A DNA stretch of 64,000 nt from Adiantum capillus-veneris (GCA_014529385.2 CM043969.1:67607676-67671675), one strand, 5' to 3'; counted from the first letter of the stretch, positions 1-11,742 are shown. Notes: a model not told the origin generated them from the sequence alone. Numbers and translations: made by a program.

Positions 1-254
1 GATAGCCTACCAATGCTTAGACCCTAGGCTATGCGCATAAATTTGGTGACCTGTGAGACTGCAAACTGAATATCCGGCCTCGTGTTGCATACATAAATGA
101 GGCATCCAACAACAGTTTGGTAAAGAGTGACATATGCAGGATCACCAGCATCATGAAGACTCAATTTTAAACCTGTTTCCATGGGAGTGGCAATAGGTTT
201 GTAATCCTCAAGTCCAAACTTACATAGTGATGTCTCTATGTAATTTTCTGACAC
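1..254 (-). pseudogene. Copia reverse transcriptase end and RNase H connection, partial
   Basis: The open stretch 254-24 carries the conserved Copia block after the polymerase domain, including PIATPME, the YQTVVGCLIYVCNTRPDI stretch and AVSQVTKFM. It is in another frame than the preceding reverse transcriptase, so a frameshift separates them. RNase H itself would continue beyond the left edge. Confidence 0.85.
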
Positions 255-2147
255 AATGCAATACCACCATCACATTGCTTAAACTGTATGCCCAAGTAAT
301 GATGCAACATCCCCAAATCTTTCATCTTGAAAGTAGCATTCAAATCAGCCTTAAATTCAGCAATATGTCTCTCATTTGGTCCAGTGATCAGCAAATCATC
401 TACATAAAGAACCACAATGAGAAGTACATCACCCTCACACTTTACATTCAATGTGCTTTCTGTTGGACTGTTATGAAAGCCTCGTTTGACCAAATGAGTG
501 TCAGATTTCTCATACCAAGCACGAGGAGATTGCTTCAACCCATACAAAGCCTTCTTACATCTGCACACTTTGTCCTCTTGTCCTTTCTTGACAAAACCGC
601 GAGGTTGCGTTACATACACTTCCTCAAATATATCACCATTCAAGAAAGCAATAACAATGTCTGATTGATGTACATCCCAACCAAAATGAGCTGCCAATGC
701 ACATAGAAAACACATAGTAGTCATACGACAAGTGGAAGCAAAAGTCTCTTCATAATGTATGCCTTGTCGAGCCTTATGGCGATCGATCTCACCATCCGGC
801 TTGCGTTTCAACTTGTAATGTGCTTCATCAAAAGATAGAGGTTCCTTAGCATCATGTAAGCTACACACAGCCAAAGCATAACAATCTGATGCATAAGATG
901 CATGGCCAGAGCCTGAACGAGTACGACTAGACAAAGGTGCATCCAATTTACTGTCACACAATGTATGCACCAACCATTTTGGCATACCTCTAGCCTGCTC
1001 ATTTTCAGCCCTTTCCTCATCAAGCACATCATGTACATCTGCATCAGTAATAGGCTGATCTGTAACATTTTTGGAAACCCCCATAGGCTGTACATTTGCC
1101 TCATTGGAATTTACATTCGAACTTCCACCACTGAAAAGAGGCAACAAATTGTCATAAATGTCCTCTGAGCTTACATTACTATCTCTAGTACACGACAACA
1201 AGGGCTGAACAGAATCTTCCACAAACACTACATCCCGTGAAACCAAAATACGCTTTTTTTGCAGATGATACAACCTGTAACCTTTGTTTTCAACACTATA
1301 ACGAACAAAAATACATTTGACAGCCATATCATCCAATTTTCTGTGCTGTGTTTGTGGCACCAAAGCATATGCCAAACAACCAAAAACATGCATGTGCTCA
1401 ATAGAAGGCTTTCTATCATGCAAATAGACTACAAAGCTTTTGTAGGACACCTGTTAAGTACATAAGTGGCACACGTGATGGCCTCAAGCCAAAAAGAATG
1501 TGGCGAAGCTTGACTTTTGACCATACATCGTGCCATTTCTGTAAGTGACTTGTTTTTCCTCTCAACAACACCATTTTGCTGAGGTGTATAAGGCACTCTA
1601 GATAGGTGTTTTTAATCCCACGACTAGCCAGAAATGCATTAAATTCATGAGACATATACTCTCCCCTTGATCGGAACGGAGGGTGCCCATAGTACATTTC
1701 GATACATTTTCAGCCATAGCCAGAAATTGTTTGAAGCACATAAAACTTTTGGACTTTGCTTTAGGTGGAAATACCCATGCATGCCTGGAGTAATCATCAA
1801 TGAAAGTCATGAAGGAAAGGTAATTTCCCAAGGACGGAGTTTGCATGGGCCCACAAACATCACTATGCACAAGTTGCAACCTACATGTGGCCTTAATTGA
1901 ACCATCCTTTGGAAACTTCGAACGCTGCATCTTACCCAAAATACACCCTTCACAAACATGTTTGACAGGTGCTTCAAGAGGCGGCAAAGAAGCGACCATA
2001 TCAGATTTCTGCAAACGTAGCAAATTGGCAAAATTCAGATGCTCAAAACGTGCATGCCACAGTTTTGCATCTAAAACAGCCCTTGAATCTACAACTGCAT
2101 TTGCAAAATTTTATCCACACTTGTCATACAAAGTGAGCTTATACAGC
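236..2147 (-). pseudogene. Copia integrase and reverse transcriptase
   Basis: Integrase inserts the element cDNA and reverse transcriptase makes it. Open stretches at 2023-1598, 1697-1416 and 1450-236 are in different frames. The first has the end of the integrase zinc-binding region (HVCEGCILGKM) and two catalytic Asp contexts (HSDVCGPM and LRSDQG). The last begins with the integrase C-terminal part (HVFGCLAY, and VFVEDS at the end) and continues into reverse transcriptase, with DVHQSDIVIAFLNG, LYGLKQSPRAW and the catalytic YVDD at bases 395-406. The frame changes make it a pseudogene. Confidence 0.9.
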
Positions 2148-3570
2148 TCACAAAAGGCCAGATGCGACAATTTCATCAGCAAAACTGAGATCATGAAATG
2201 CACATCTGTCATCCACAAATTTGACTACAAGTCCAATTCTAGCAAGTGTAGATATAGACAAAAGATTCTTCTTCATTCCAGGTACATAAAGTGCATCAAC
2301 AAGTGCAAAAGAACTGCCATTTGCAGCAATAAGCACAATCTTTCCAACCCCCTGAATCGGATAAGAGGCATTGTTGGCACAAGTGACTGAATTCCCATGA
2401 GGGACAGACTCAAGAGAGGTGAACAATTCACTATGTGAGGTAATGTGCTTTGTAGCATCGCTGTCAAAATACCACACATGTGAATCTGCAGCAACTGACA
2501 TGCATGCATCATGGACAACAGGATTGTAAGTGCACTCTGCACTAAAAGCCCATTCTGCATCAACATCAGCATCACAGTCTCTTTTCACAGAAGACTCAAC
2601 AATGGCTGCATTTGTAGTGGAACCAGCATTTGCAATGGAACCACCCTCTTTCTTCTTAGCCTCTTTGGCCTTCAACTTAGGACACTGCTTGATCAAGTGA
2701 TCATTAGCTTTACAATAATGGCAACGCATCTTCTTTTTGCCCTTATCACCAGAATTTTTAGACGAATTGCTGCAAGTAGAATCATTAGGAACAGAATTTT
2801 TGCCACTCGCAGCAGAACCATAAGAAGTGACTGCATTGCTGTTACCACCCTTTCTTTGAGAAGCAATAAAAGCCTGTTCAACTGCACGCTGCCTAGTCCT
2901 GTTTTTTTTGGAAAGTGACTCTTGCAACAACAATGTGCATAATGCATCAAAGTTGACAACTTCAGGATTTCCTTGGGTCATAAGTCTCCAAGTACTAGCA
3001 AAAGTCTGGTAAGAATCTGGTAAGGCATCAAGAACAGTCTGCAGAAAAGAACTGTTTGAAATGATTTCACCTATAGAAATGAGTTGCTCATTGGTATCCT
3101 CGATACCAGCAAGGAAAGTGTCCATATCATCATCCTCATGCATAATCTTCGATTCCAACTCTTTACGCAGCAAAGCAATTTTAGCCTCAGTGCGGCTTGC
3201 ATAAAGACCTGCTAGAATATCCCAAGCCTCTTTTGCAGATTTCATTGAACGAATGTGAGGAGTAATGGTGCGCTTCACAGACAACGCAATCAATGCATGA
3301 GCCTGCACATCCTTTACATCCCAACGAGCTTGTTCTGTCGTAGGCAAAACAACTCTAATAGCAGTAATCCATGCAGCAAGACCTGCAAACATCCTCAACA
3401 TCGCCTACATCCTCAGAACCAGGACGTACATCAATGCCCTGCGCAATGTTCTAGACGCCCTTTGACACAAGAACATGTTGCATCATGTAAGCCCACATGG
3501 GGTAATTGTCCCCATCCAATATGTCCTCAGCAGCAAACATCTTGAGCACATCTGTGTTGTTGTTAGCCAT
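2148..3570 (-). pseudogene. Copia gag and protease, frameshifted
   Basis: Gag forms the particle and binds RNA; the aspartic protease matures the polyprotein. The likely start is the ATG at 3570, opening with MANNNTDVL and a DGDNYPMW motif typical of the Copia gag N terminus. An in-frame stop and a frameshift follow, and the longest open stretch then runs from 3401 (417 aa). Its residues 1-165 resemble the UBN2 gag domain. A CCHC zinc knuckle (CHYCKANDHLIKQC) lies at 227-240. The protease active site at about 313 reads DSDA instead of DSGA, so the essential glycine is lost. Together with the breaks this indicates a dead copy. Confidence 0.88.
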
Positions 3571-3851
3571 GGAAAATGCCTGCACTTGATGTGAAAATTG
3601 CTCGAAATGAGGAGAAACTGAGTGAGACTAGCACGTGCTATATAGCACAACCTGCAACAACAGACTGTATGGGATCTATTATGCAGTAATTGGCACTGAC
3701 AAAAATTCTGCACAAAATGATGAAATTGCCTGTGCAGACCTGGTTGTAGTGGAAACGGAGGTCGAAATGAGCTAGTCAAAGCTCACAGACATCGAAGAAA
3801 GTGAGCAGGCGCTTGCTGGAGCTGCTGGTGACTAAGCTTGGGAGGACGCAA

Positions 3852-3866
3852 CCTGATCTGATACCA
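3852..3866 (-). promoter_or_regulatory. Primer binding site (tRNA-iMet type)
   Basis: The minus strand reads TGGTATCAGATCAGG two bases inside the LTR. This closely matches the TGGTATCAGAGC primer site used by most plant Copia elements, complementary to the 3' end of initiator methionine tRNA. Confidence 0.88.
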
Positions 3867-3868
3867 AT

Positions 3869-4095
3869 TGTTGGAATAAGGGTTGCAGAGAAGTGCACAC
3901 AGCTTGGAGAAGACAAAGGAAGCTCAAGGCACACAATTGAGAGTGTGTTACTTAGTGTGCAATGGAAAGATAGATAGCCCTAGAGTGATGGGTGTATATA
4001 CAATGCACAGGGGGAAAAACCTCCTAAAGAGGGAAAAAATGCCCCGGTGGTCCTAGTGTGTGCACACACATCACTACCATATGTATATGGTAACA
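3869..4095 (-). repeat. 5' LTR of the Copia element
   Basis: On the plus strand the segment runs from TGTTGG to GTAACA, giving the expected TG...CA ends. It directly abuts the primer binding site on the internal side and foreign sequence on the other. Its 227 bp is short but normal for Copia LTRs. The matching 3' LTR is outside the window, so the boundaries rest on the terminal dinucleotides, the primer site and the homologous SpoU segment resuming at 4096. Confidence 0.8.
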
Positions 4096-4380
4096 TGATT
4101 GGGATGGGGTCTTCCTGTTGAATGGTTGTTGTGACCCGTTCAAGGAAAAGGCTCTGCGGTCATCTCGAGGAGCTTGCTTCTAGGTTCCCATACATGTGGC
4201 AAATGGAATCAATTTCAGTCCCTTGCAAAGACAAGAAAGATGGTCAACATGAAACAGACTCGATGGCTTCTAACCAAGAAAACTCTTATCAATGGTGCAA
4301 AAAAGAGGATCAAATGTGCACATATGCATCAGAAGAACTTGGCAACATAAACACGCAAGAGTTCTTAATCCCCCTTCTCT
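4096..4380 (+). pseudogene. SpoU-family RNA 2'-O-methyltransferase fragment, copy 1
   Basis: SpoU/TrmH enzymes methylate ribose 2'-OH in rRNA or tRNA using S-adenosylmethionine. Starting in the frame at 4097 the sequence encodes DWDGVFLLNGCCDPFKEKAL and then RSSRGACF, the conserved SpoU block downstream of the NxGxxxR motif, followed by a stop. A second, longer copy at 27576-28370 shows the preceding part of the protein. Homology between the two copies is continuous to about 4373, where a microsatellite begins. The Copia LTR directly precedes the first preserved Asp codon, so the 5' part was separated by that insertion and would lie left of the window. No function is expected from this piece. 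Confidence 0.75.
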
Positions 4381-4480
4381 CTCTCTCTACGTATATATAT
4401 ATATATACACACACATAGAGAGAGAAAGATATTATATATATATATCTATAAAGAGAGAAAAAGATAGAGAGAGAGAGAGG

Positions 4481-4512
<32 letters not shown>
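4372..4512. repeat. Compound TC/TA/CA/GA microsatellite
   Basis: The stretch contains (TC)n, (TA)n, a short (CA)n, more (TA)n and a long (GA)n tract. It follows the SpoU fragment exactly as a similar tract does at 28370-28500, so it was part of the duplicated segment. Confidence 0.9.
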
Positions 4513-4514
<2 letters not shown>

Positions 4515-4700
4515 TTAAGAAAAAAAGCTCGCTCTAAAAACTAATTTTGAAGCAAAGCAAGCATTTTTTATTAATTGCTCAGTTGAGCAAAAATTTGGAA
4601 AAATCTCTTTCCAAAGCTCCCTCCATTCCCATCCCCATAAAAAAGGTACATAAAAAATTCAAGACACAACTCCTCCCTTAAAATTATTCTATATGAGTGG
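4513..4700 (+). repeat. Dispersed AT-rich repeat, copy 1
   Basis: This segment begins with GATTAAGAAAAAAAGCTCGC directly after a (GA)n tract and includes a TTGCTCAGTTGAGCAA inverted repeat. An antisense relative lies at about 26260-26430 and related segments follow GA tracts at 28496 and 51236. It looks like a small non-autonomous element or a fragment of one. No terminal inverted repeats or target duplications were established. Confidence 0.55.
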
Positions 4701-5365
4701 TTACTATAACTACCTCCACTAGGCCTTACTAGGGCCCCCACTCAAACCACCCCCCACTCTCGCAAGCCGTTCAAACTTCTTGGAGGCTTGGGAAAGCATA
4801 AGCCTATAAAAGGGACTAGTCTTGAGAGAGAAGGGTACAACAAGATAAGAGGGGGACTATACACAGAAGCTTTGTCACCACATTTTTCCACATCCCAAAA
4901 GAATGGATCCTTCTACTCAAATGATAGGTGCCCCCTCTTTTTTTGGTTTTTTTTATTAAAATGACATCAATAACAAGTGGCCTTCTTTGTTGATACTTGT
5001 CTTCCACCAAGAATACTAACATTTTCATGGTTTTTTTTTCATGGTGACAGTGACAGGTATAGAAGAAGACCTTTTCTAATGCTCTCAACCACAAGGACCT
5101 CACCTACACTTTAGCTCTGTAAAAAAATATCCATGTTGTACTTTTTTCTTCTTTTCACATTGGTCTAATATATAGGCATCTTGAATGGCAATTTTAATTT
5201 TTTTGTCTATTTGTTTAAAATGTGGTAATCTTGATAAGTGAGCAAAGTCACGTACTCTCCCTAGTGGCATGACTGCACTCACCCTTGGAGGAAGAATGCA
5301 CATCATGCCTGTAACAATGGTTGGAGATTCTCTTTCCCTTTGTCACTACACAAAGGGTCCAGCTT
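4701..5365. other. No gene recognised
   Basis: The stretch is AT-rich with T and A runs. Short open frames on either strand show no recognisable motif and I regard them as chance. Confidence 0.6.
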
Positions 5366-5694
5366 ACTTCCTATTTTACCACAGACACACACACACACAC
5401 CAAAATATTCTTTTTTTTGAATTTGGTGTAAAAATGGCTTGGGAATAATCTATCACGTCCTCTATCTCTCTTGTTTCAAAAAAATCGGGTAACTCTAAAC
5501 CCCCCCCTTTTTTTGTAGCCTCTTTTGATAAGGAAAACTTCCTATTTTACCACACACACACACCAAAAGATTCTTTTTTTTTTGAATTTGGTGTAAAAAT
5601 GGATGATGAATAATCTATCACGTCCTCTATCTCTCTTTTTTCAAAAAAATAGATAACCTTGAACCCCCCTTTTTGCAGCCTCTTTTGATAAGGC
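5366..5694. repeat. Tandem duplication, two units of about 171 and 158 bp
   Basis: Units 5366-5536 and 5537-5694 both start ACTTCCTATTTTACCAC, pass through a (CA)n tract, then TTTGAATTTGGTGTAAAAATGG and CTATCACGTCCTCTATCTCT, and end GCCTCTTTTGATAAGG. Differences are mostly in homopolymer and CA length. Confidence 0.85.
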
Positions 5695-6060
5695 AAGGTG
5701 GGCTCACAGCACATCTTTTATATAAAAAAAAACACTACGAGCACTACCTTTATTTACAAAATAAGCCCACTCGAATTTCGGTGCACATGATACAGTCAAC
5801 TACTCATGAAGCTTCATATTAAAATCTAACGATTCTATGTTGTACAATGGTAGGCTTGCGGGACTGTGCACTCGAGACGCTAGGGTACACTGCTCTAGAG
5901 TACGCACTACCCTCCGTGGTGCGGGGATTATTACTCTGCATTTCTGACCCTAGGTTCCATGGCGAGCTCCTTCAGCTAGATCAGAGGATGTAGGCACAAA
6001 GCTCTCACATGGACACCTTGGCTCTGCCACCCACACACTCACATACTTCTTCTTGGCAAG
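5695..6060. other. No gene recognised
   Basis: This is mixed-composition sequence with no motif, repeat partner or coding signal that I can support. Confidence 0.5.
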
Positions 6061-6066
6061 CCACAC

Positions 6067-7530
6067 TTGCCGCATAGCTATTGCGCACGCTGCTCCTTCC
6101 CTGACGTCACAACTGCACAAATGGGAAATGCCCGTGCAAATTCTATGCAAGCTTTTAATAATCTTACACAAAGTGACGATAACATTACTCTTTGTGGGAA
6201 GATTGACCTCACAACATGGTTTCGCATCTACACTTTGGCACGTGATAGCCCACCAGCTACAATACAAAGGCTCAAAGATCTTGGGCAAGCACTGCACACA
6301 ATTGTAGAAGCAGATACTAAAGCTACCCAAGATTGGATGGACAATAGCCACAACATTATGAGAAGATGGATGGAAAGCCACGGTCGCCGTCTCAAGAACA
6401 ACCCCATCATATGTCAAAAGAAAAAACATCTTTTGAATGGCTTCACTGAGGTTGTAATGTCACCTCCTTCAACGACCGAAAGCGCGCACATCCCGAAAGA
6501 CCTTGACGAAGAGGAGCAACGAATCACCGACCAAAACTTCATCATTTCAAGCCCATCCCGAAGTCTCAACCAAAAGCCCTTTGAAATGTACACCGACCCC
6601 TTCATCCCAAGTCGGCTCCTTGAAGTCTACTTGGCGGTTGTACACAACAAACCATGGGCGTTTGGTAATTTTACTTTGCTTGCCCCCCTTACGAAAAATC
6701 TCTTACCTTAATCAATGGCAATGACAAAGTAGCCGTTCAAGTTGGTCTACAACAAGTGTTGGAAACCAACTCCTCAAACCTTGTTGAAAACACACTCATG
6801 GCCACCCCTTTTACCATGGCATGCTTGGAGTCAAAGAGATGCAATGCATCCTTTGGTTGTGTTGTCGGGGTTAAGGGAGTAATCTCCACGATGAGAAGGG
6901 ACACCAATTACACTACATACATTTGGAATGTACACCGTCCCTTCATAAAATGTGGTTGTGAACATGTGGGGCAAGGAGATCATTGTAGGGATAATAATAT
7001 GATTTAGTTTGGCCATGTTGTTTGGGTGATCCTCCACCAACTCCCCATCTTCTTCCCTAGCACATCCCTATAAAAATCAACCATTGTTTTCCTTAGTTGG
7101 ATAGCAAAGGAGGCTCAAAAATCTATCCAAGCTATGCTTGTGCACTTCTATTATTAGGAAAAGCTAAAGGAATTTTTCAAGCACTCTGTACTTTTCAATC
7201 AACTCCCCCCAACCTTTACCTCTAATGTAGAAGTGGATACTTTCATTGCTCAAGCTATTTTACCAGTGTGAGAATCACAAGATGCACGCTTACACAAGAG
7301 AGCAAGAGGTGATAGCGATCGCACTCCTCAAGGAAGGGGACGCATCAACACTCCACAATGAACAACCTCATCAACCCATCTCCCAAGATGGAAATCGTCT
7401 TCACCGGCCAATTCTTCTGGAAGTAGCCATACACCTCGTCCTACACCTCAACCCGCACCGACACGTAAAATCTAGGCCTATGTTCATCTCTAACTGTCTA
7501 GCTAGTGCTAAGTCACTCTTGTATGACTAA
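6067..7530 (+). pseudogene. Unidentified decayed ORF
   Basis: The open frame 6067-6711 (214 aa) has an internal Met at 6121 (MGNARANSMQ) that may be the real start. The next 130 residues are polar and predicted mostly helical, with TWFRIYTLARDSPPATIQRL and TQDWMDNSHNIMRRWMESHG. After 6711 the coding-like text carries on in other frames (for example NGNDKVAVQVGLQQ and TPFTMACLESKRCN) and ends near 7500 in a Ser/Pro/Arg-rich stretch. A helical front and a basic, low-complexity tail recall a gag-like protein. I cannot match it to a family, and no reverse transcriptase or integrase lies beside it. It could equally be a relic of a host gene. Confidence 0.35.
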
Positions 7531-7856
7531 ACAGTAAAGAAGGACACCACATACGGCTTAACTTCATCACCCGGCTTCACTTCATCACCAAAGAAAGTTG
7601 CAAAGGCATGTTCATCCCCATCCATTTTGTCAACCCCTTGATGGACATTAGGTGCCTTCCTTCTTTTTTTAGTTTGTTCTTTTTTGGACTTTAAATTATC
7701 ACCACCCATTTGTGGAATGAATGTACTTTCAGTTGGTCGTTTGACCCACCTTTCAGTTGGTCTTTTTTATGTTTCATCTTTAGTAGGAAGCTTCGAGTTC
7801 AAGACTTTCATGGATAGATTTTTTAAGTCTGTTTAGGAGTGTTGTGAGTATGCTAA
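7531..7856. other. No gene recognised
   Basis: This is spacer between the unidentified ORF and the Gypsy LTR copy. It contains CTTTCAGTTGGTC twice (about 7727 and 7750) but no supported gene. Confidence 0.5.
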
Positions 7857-8584
7857 GCATATCTAGATTGCTAACATAAATTGACTTCCAAGAGTTCCTA
7901 ATTGATAGTGTATATAACGCGGCTTTGTAACAAGCCTAAGCTAGAAGAAAAGTTGTCTACTGATAGAAGGGGTTTTAAGTTCAAGACTTGCCAGAATAGC
8001 TCTTTAAGGTCTTTTGCGATTGTCTTTACGACGTTAAAATACCTCTTTTTTGATCGATTTGGTAGGATATAAGAGCACCGGTTCAAATGGTAAAATCCCA
8101 GTTAGATTTTGAGTTGCCTTTGAGAAAAGCGGGAAACGTACACAAGTTTTAGTGTAATTACCGGTAAAGGCTTTCATATTTTGACTTAAAAGACCAAAAG
8201 AGGGAGAGAAATGGCAAGAAGGGAAGAGAATAGAGAGATAGAGGTCTTGAGTTCAATTCTCATCGGATAGACCTTTAAGATCTTGCGAGATTGCCCCTAC
8301 AAGGTTTAAAAAAACCTTTAAGAGGTGGGAATAGGGTCTTGAAGACCATGGAAGAAAAAATTAAAAAAATAATAATAAAAAGTTGGATTTTTTTCTATTA
8401 TCGGGCTGGAACAAGAGGTCGCCAGAGAGAGGGGGGCGAGTGGGGACATGAACGTGAGGAAATCGCTAGGTGGTTAGAGAGTGCTAGAGAGATAAAGAGC
8501 CTGTGTGTGTAGAAGGTAGTGCAGAGAGAGAGAGAGAGAATATGTGTGTGTGTAGTGAGAGAGAGAAAGAAGGTTCTACAACGC

Positions 8585-8649
<65 letters not shown>

Positions 8650-9526
8650 CTTCTAAGCTCTATGTGTGTGTGTGTTCTATGTCATTGGTTCAGGAAGAGA
8701 GAGAAACCTCTTTGCAAGCCATTAATCAAGCAGTAGAGAGAGAGAAGTACTTTTGGAGACTCTATGTGTGATTAGTTAGGGAGAAAACTATAAAGTTAGA
8801 GAGAGATTCATTTCAATAAAGAGAGAGAAATTCCTATTCCCAAATAAGCAAGAGGAAGCGATGACAAAGATGAGACAGAAACGAATTTGGTGGACGACTA
8901 CGGAGACAATAGTAAGGCCAATAGAAGATTGAGTAAACCTTTGATTAGTCGAGTTGATTTTAAGATAGTAAAGTACTAATTGTTTGTTATTGTTTAAATG
9001 AAAACATGAATAAAATTTTGTCATTTTATATATTAGAAAATTCTAAAAAATGAAATCATACTTTAACATAAACTTAAATTTAAAAAACAAAAATTTAGCT
9101 GTCTGAAAGTATTTAGTGAAAGTTTTATGTTCAAAAATAGGAATATCAAATTGGTATATGCATTTTTAGATGAAGCAATGGGCTAGGGAGTTGGATATTT
9201 GATCGTTATTAATATAAAATTCCAGTTTGTTATATGCATGGTAGTGTCAAAAGAATTTCTCATATGTGTGTTTGTAAATCATTTAAAATCTAGATGGTTT
9301 GGAAAGTCAAAAACAATGTTTGAATCTTTGAACATGTATACTTAAAAAAATTGGTTGAATTAATAACGTAAGGGAAATAGAGAAAGTAAGTTTATTCGTA
9401 AACAGATAAAAAAATGAAGTTAGTATTCATGGCTCTGCTTACCCAAAATTAGAGACTTTAGAGGCTAGTTAAGAGGGCCGTTAGGTTATTTGGACTAAAT
9501 TAATAAGACTTGGAGGGCAACGTTCA
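7857..9526 (+). repeat. 5' LTR of outer Gypsy element (LTR-A copy 1)
   Basis: This segment is repeated, with indels, at 43232-45055. It ends in CGTTCA and is followed within two bases by a primer-site-like sequence and then by gag, so its right end is an LTR end. The left boundary is where similarity with the second copy stops (GCATATCTAGATTGC). No TG start was found there, so the true start is uncertain. It contains (GA)n and (TG)n tracts around 8520-8680. Confidence 0.7.
8591..8648. repeat. (AG)n microsatellite in LTR-A
   Basis: An uninterrupted AG dinucleotide run of nearly 60 bp lies inside the LTR. The second LTR copy has a shorter GA run at 44187-44231 preceded by a TG run, so the tract is polymorphic between copies. 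Confidence 0.95.
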
Positions 9527-9528
9527 TT

Positions 9529-9546
9529 TGGTGCATCCGTCGGGAG
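9529..9546 (+). promoter_or_regulatory. Primer binding site of outer Gypsy element
   Basis: TGGTGCATCCGTCGGGAG begins two bases after the LTR end CGTTCA. A TGG start (complement of a tRNA CCA end) and this position are as expected for a primer site. I could not assign the tRNA. A related site, TGGTGCACTGGTCGGGAAGG, occurs in the non-autonomous element at 45-48 kb. Confidence 0.65.
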
Positions 9547-9853
9547 ATGGTTGGCTATTTTAGCTACGGGGCACCTTGATGCATAGACTTTGCACGATGA
9601 CTGTACTTGGGTTTGACCTAGAGCCCTTGAGCGAGAAATTAAGCGTTTACAATTAAGTTATTGAGTGAGCCTACATAGACATTCCCATGGGGTCCTTGGA
9701 CTTAAAGAGCCGTGGATGTTTGTGTGAGTGACAATCAGAAATATCGAAGTGTACTAGTGTTTGTGGAATTTAGGATTTCCTATTTAGGTTCTCGACTTTG
9801 GGAGTTATTACAAATAGAAGCTCAAACTTATGTTGTAAGAATGGGTCAGCGAA

Positions 9854-11742
9854 TTGCCTGACTTAGTCAAGTGGAAGACATTGACCAAGCTTCTTAACGC
9901 TATAACTTCCGTTGACTATATCCATAGGGGGCTGTGTATTGGCTGGCTCTGTAGCACGTTAATAGAAGAAGACACCTACTTAGACGAGTATACCAAAGAC
10001 GAGAGGGCTTTGTGCGTGGACGCATATAAAATTGAGACTTCAAAAATTGTAGTAAATCCACCTTCTGAACCAAAACTTGAGCCCTTGACACATACGCAGC
10101 TTTTCAAATGATTGCCCATTGGAAACTAGTAGACATAATCTACTACAAGACTATTAAATTTAACCACAATGGGGGTTATCATTGCAAAAGACTCTCAATT
10201 CCAGTAGAAATACCGTTAGCTTTCAGTGCTTTCAGAAAAGTACTTGGCACTTGGGAGCGAGGTTCTATTAGAGCTAGATCCCTTTATGATAAAGGAGCAT
10301 AGGGACATACAAGAGCGACAAGAGAAGGCAGTGGTTGATTGGCTTCTTTAGAAGCAAACAAGCCTAAAGAGGATGCTTGGGGACCTAGAAGCTAACATAG
10401 AGTGGCTCGAAGAATATAAATATTGGGACTTTAACCCCAACAATACTGAGACGACTACGTCTAGAGAATTACTAATTGAACCGCAATTAGTACAAAAGAG
10501 AAATACTTGCTGTCGATATTGTTGTCGGGTTCGACATCCACCATGTGTGATAGGAAGTCCAAGTGCAACAATTATTGTCAAGCAAGCTAACTTAAGACGA
10601 ACAATTGGTAGATTGGCATACGCCAGTAAAATAAAACCTCATCTATGGCCTTTATAACTCAATTGCTTCAGTCCCTTAGGGAGACTAAAGAAGATAATAT
10701 TAAGATAAAGCAGGAAATCTTATTGGTGGTAAAAGCTGCATTAGAAGATTAGTCTTAACAAAGGCTACACCGGTGTGAGTGTCGTATGAGCGGAGTGGAC
10801 TCTAATAGAAGAGACGATCAAATTAGGGCTAGAGAAGCACATAGGAAGAGACGAGAAGAGCTAATTGCTCAAGACCTCGTAGATCAACTTGAACGAATTA
10901 ACGAGTTGATTATAGAGCACTCACAAGGAGTCATCGTAGAAGAGTTGAGAGAGGGCAGATTAATGGGGCAACCTACACCAGTAAGAGAAGTGGTTAATCT
11001 CAATGGCTGTAGAGATCTAGGCTTAAGGAGGTTGTTTGCTAGACCTAAACCACGAGTACTAAATTTTTGGGATGACCCAAACTTTGAAAACCCGTTAGAG
11101 CAAATGGTAGAGCCAGTAGCACGAGCGACAATACGCTTAGCAGACTTTACACAATTTGCAGGGCTTTGGGATGAAGACATTGATGCTCACTTACAAAAGT
11201 TTTAAGTGACATACGTAGCCAATGAAATTGTTGATAATGATTAAAAAAATGGATATTTTCCTAGCAACCTTTAAAGATGAGGCGGCAAGCTGGTATGGAA
11301 ATTTACCTGCAACATATAGAGTCACTTATCCTGAGCTTACAACTGTATTTTTAGCAAAGTTTAACCATATGGGATTCCAAGATAGACTCGCTCAAAAGTT
11401 AGACTATCTTCAAAAAGGGATCAATGAAAGTACTGATCATTACATCCAAAGGATAAAAACCATAGTCCGAAAGATGGGAAATGTGGCGCCAAGTGGGGAT
11501 ACTCAAAAGCGTAGGCTTGTAGATGGCTTGCAAGACCCAAATGCTCAATAGTATGTGGGTTTAAGAAGACCAGCGGACTTAGTGACCGCCAAACAAGAGG
11601 CCCGTAACTGGGGGGAAGTGCAGTTAAGTCAATAGAGAAGAAGAGAGATTTTTAGTGGGCCTAGTTTGACAACTCCTTCTATACCAAATACACGAACTCA
11701 GGACCCTGTTCGTGCTTATGGAGTAATGCCACCTCAAGTAGC
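9854..11742 (+). pseudogene. Gag of outer Gypsy element, 5' part
   Basis: Gag makes the virus-like particle. Leader-proximal coding-like text begins at 9854. The main frame starts at 10786 (MSGVDSNRRDDQIRAR), and a second frame at 11222-11551 carries the retrotransposon gag domain, with FKDEAASWYGNLPATY, LTTVFLAKFNHMGFQDRLAQ and ESTDHYIQRIK. The frame continues past a stop toward GVMPPQVA at 11742, where it is cut by the nested chromovirus and resumes at 20174. Stops and a frameshift show that it was decaying. Confidence 0.75.

Larger units (their letters stand above)
1..4095 (-). mobile_element. Ty1/Copia LTR retrotransposon, 3' end outside window
   Basis: Reading the minus strand from 4095 down to 1, the order is LTR, primer binding site, gag with zinc knuckle, protease, integrase, reverse transcriptase and the start of RNase H. 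Integrase before reverse transcriptase is the diagnostic Copia order. The rest of RNase H and the 3' LTR lie beyond base 1. All ORFs are broken by frameshifts and stops, so the copy is not autonomous. It lies directly against SpoU methyltransferase coding sequence at 4096, so it appears to have inserted into that fragment. Confidence 0.93.
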
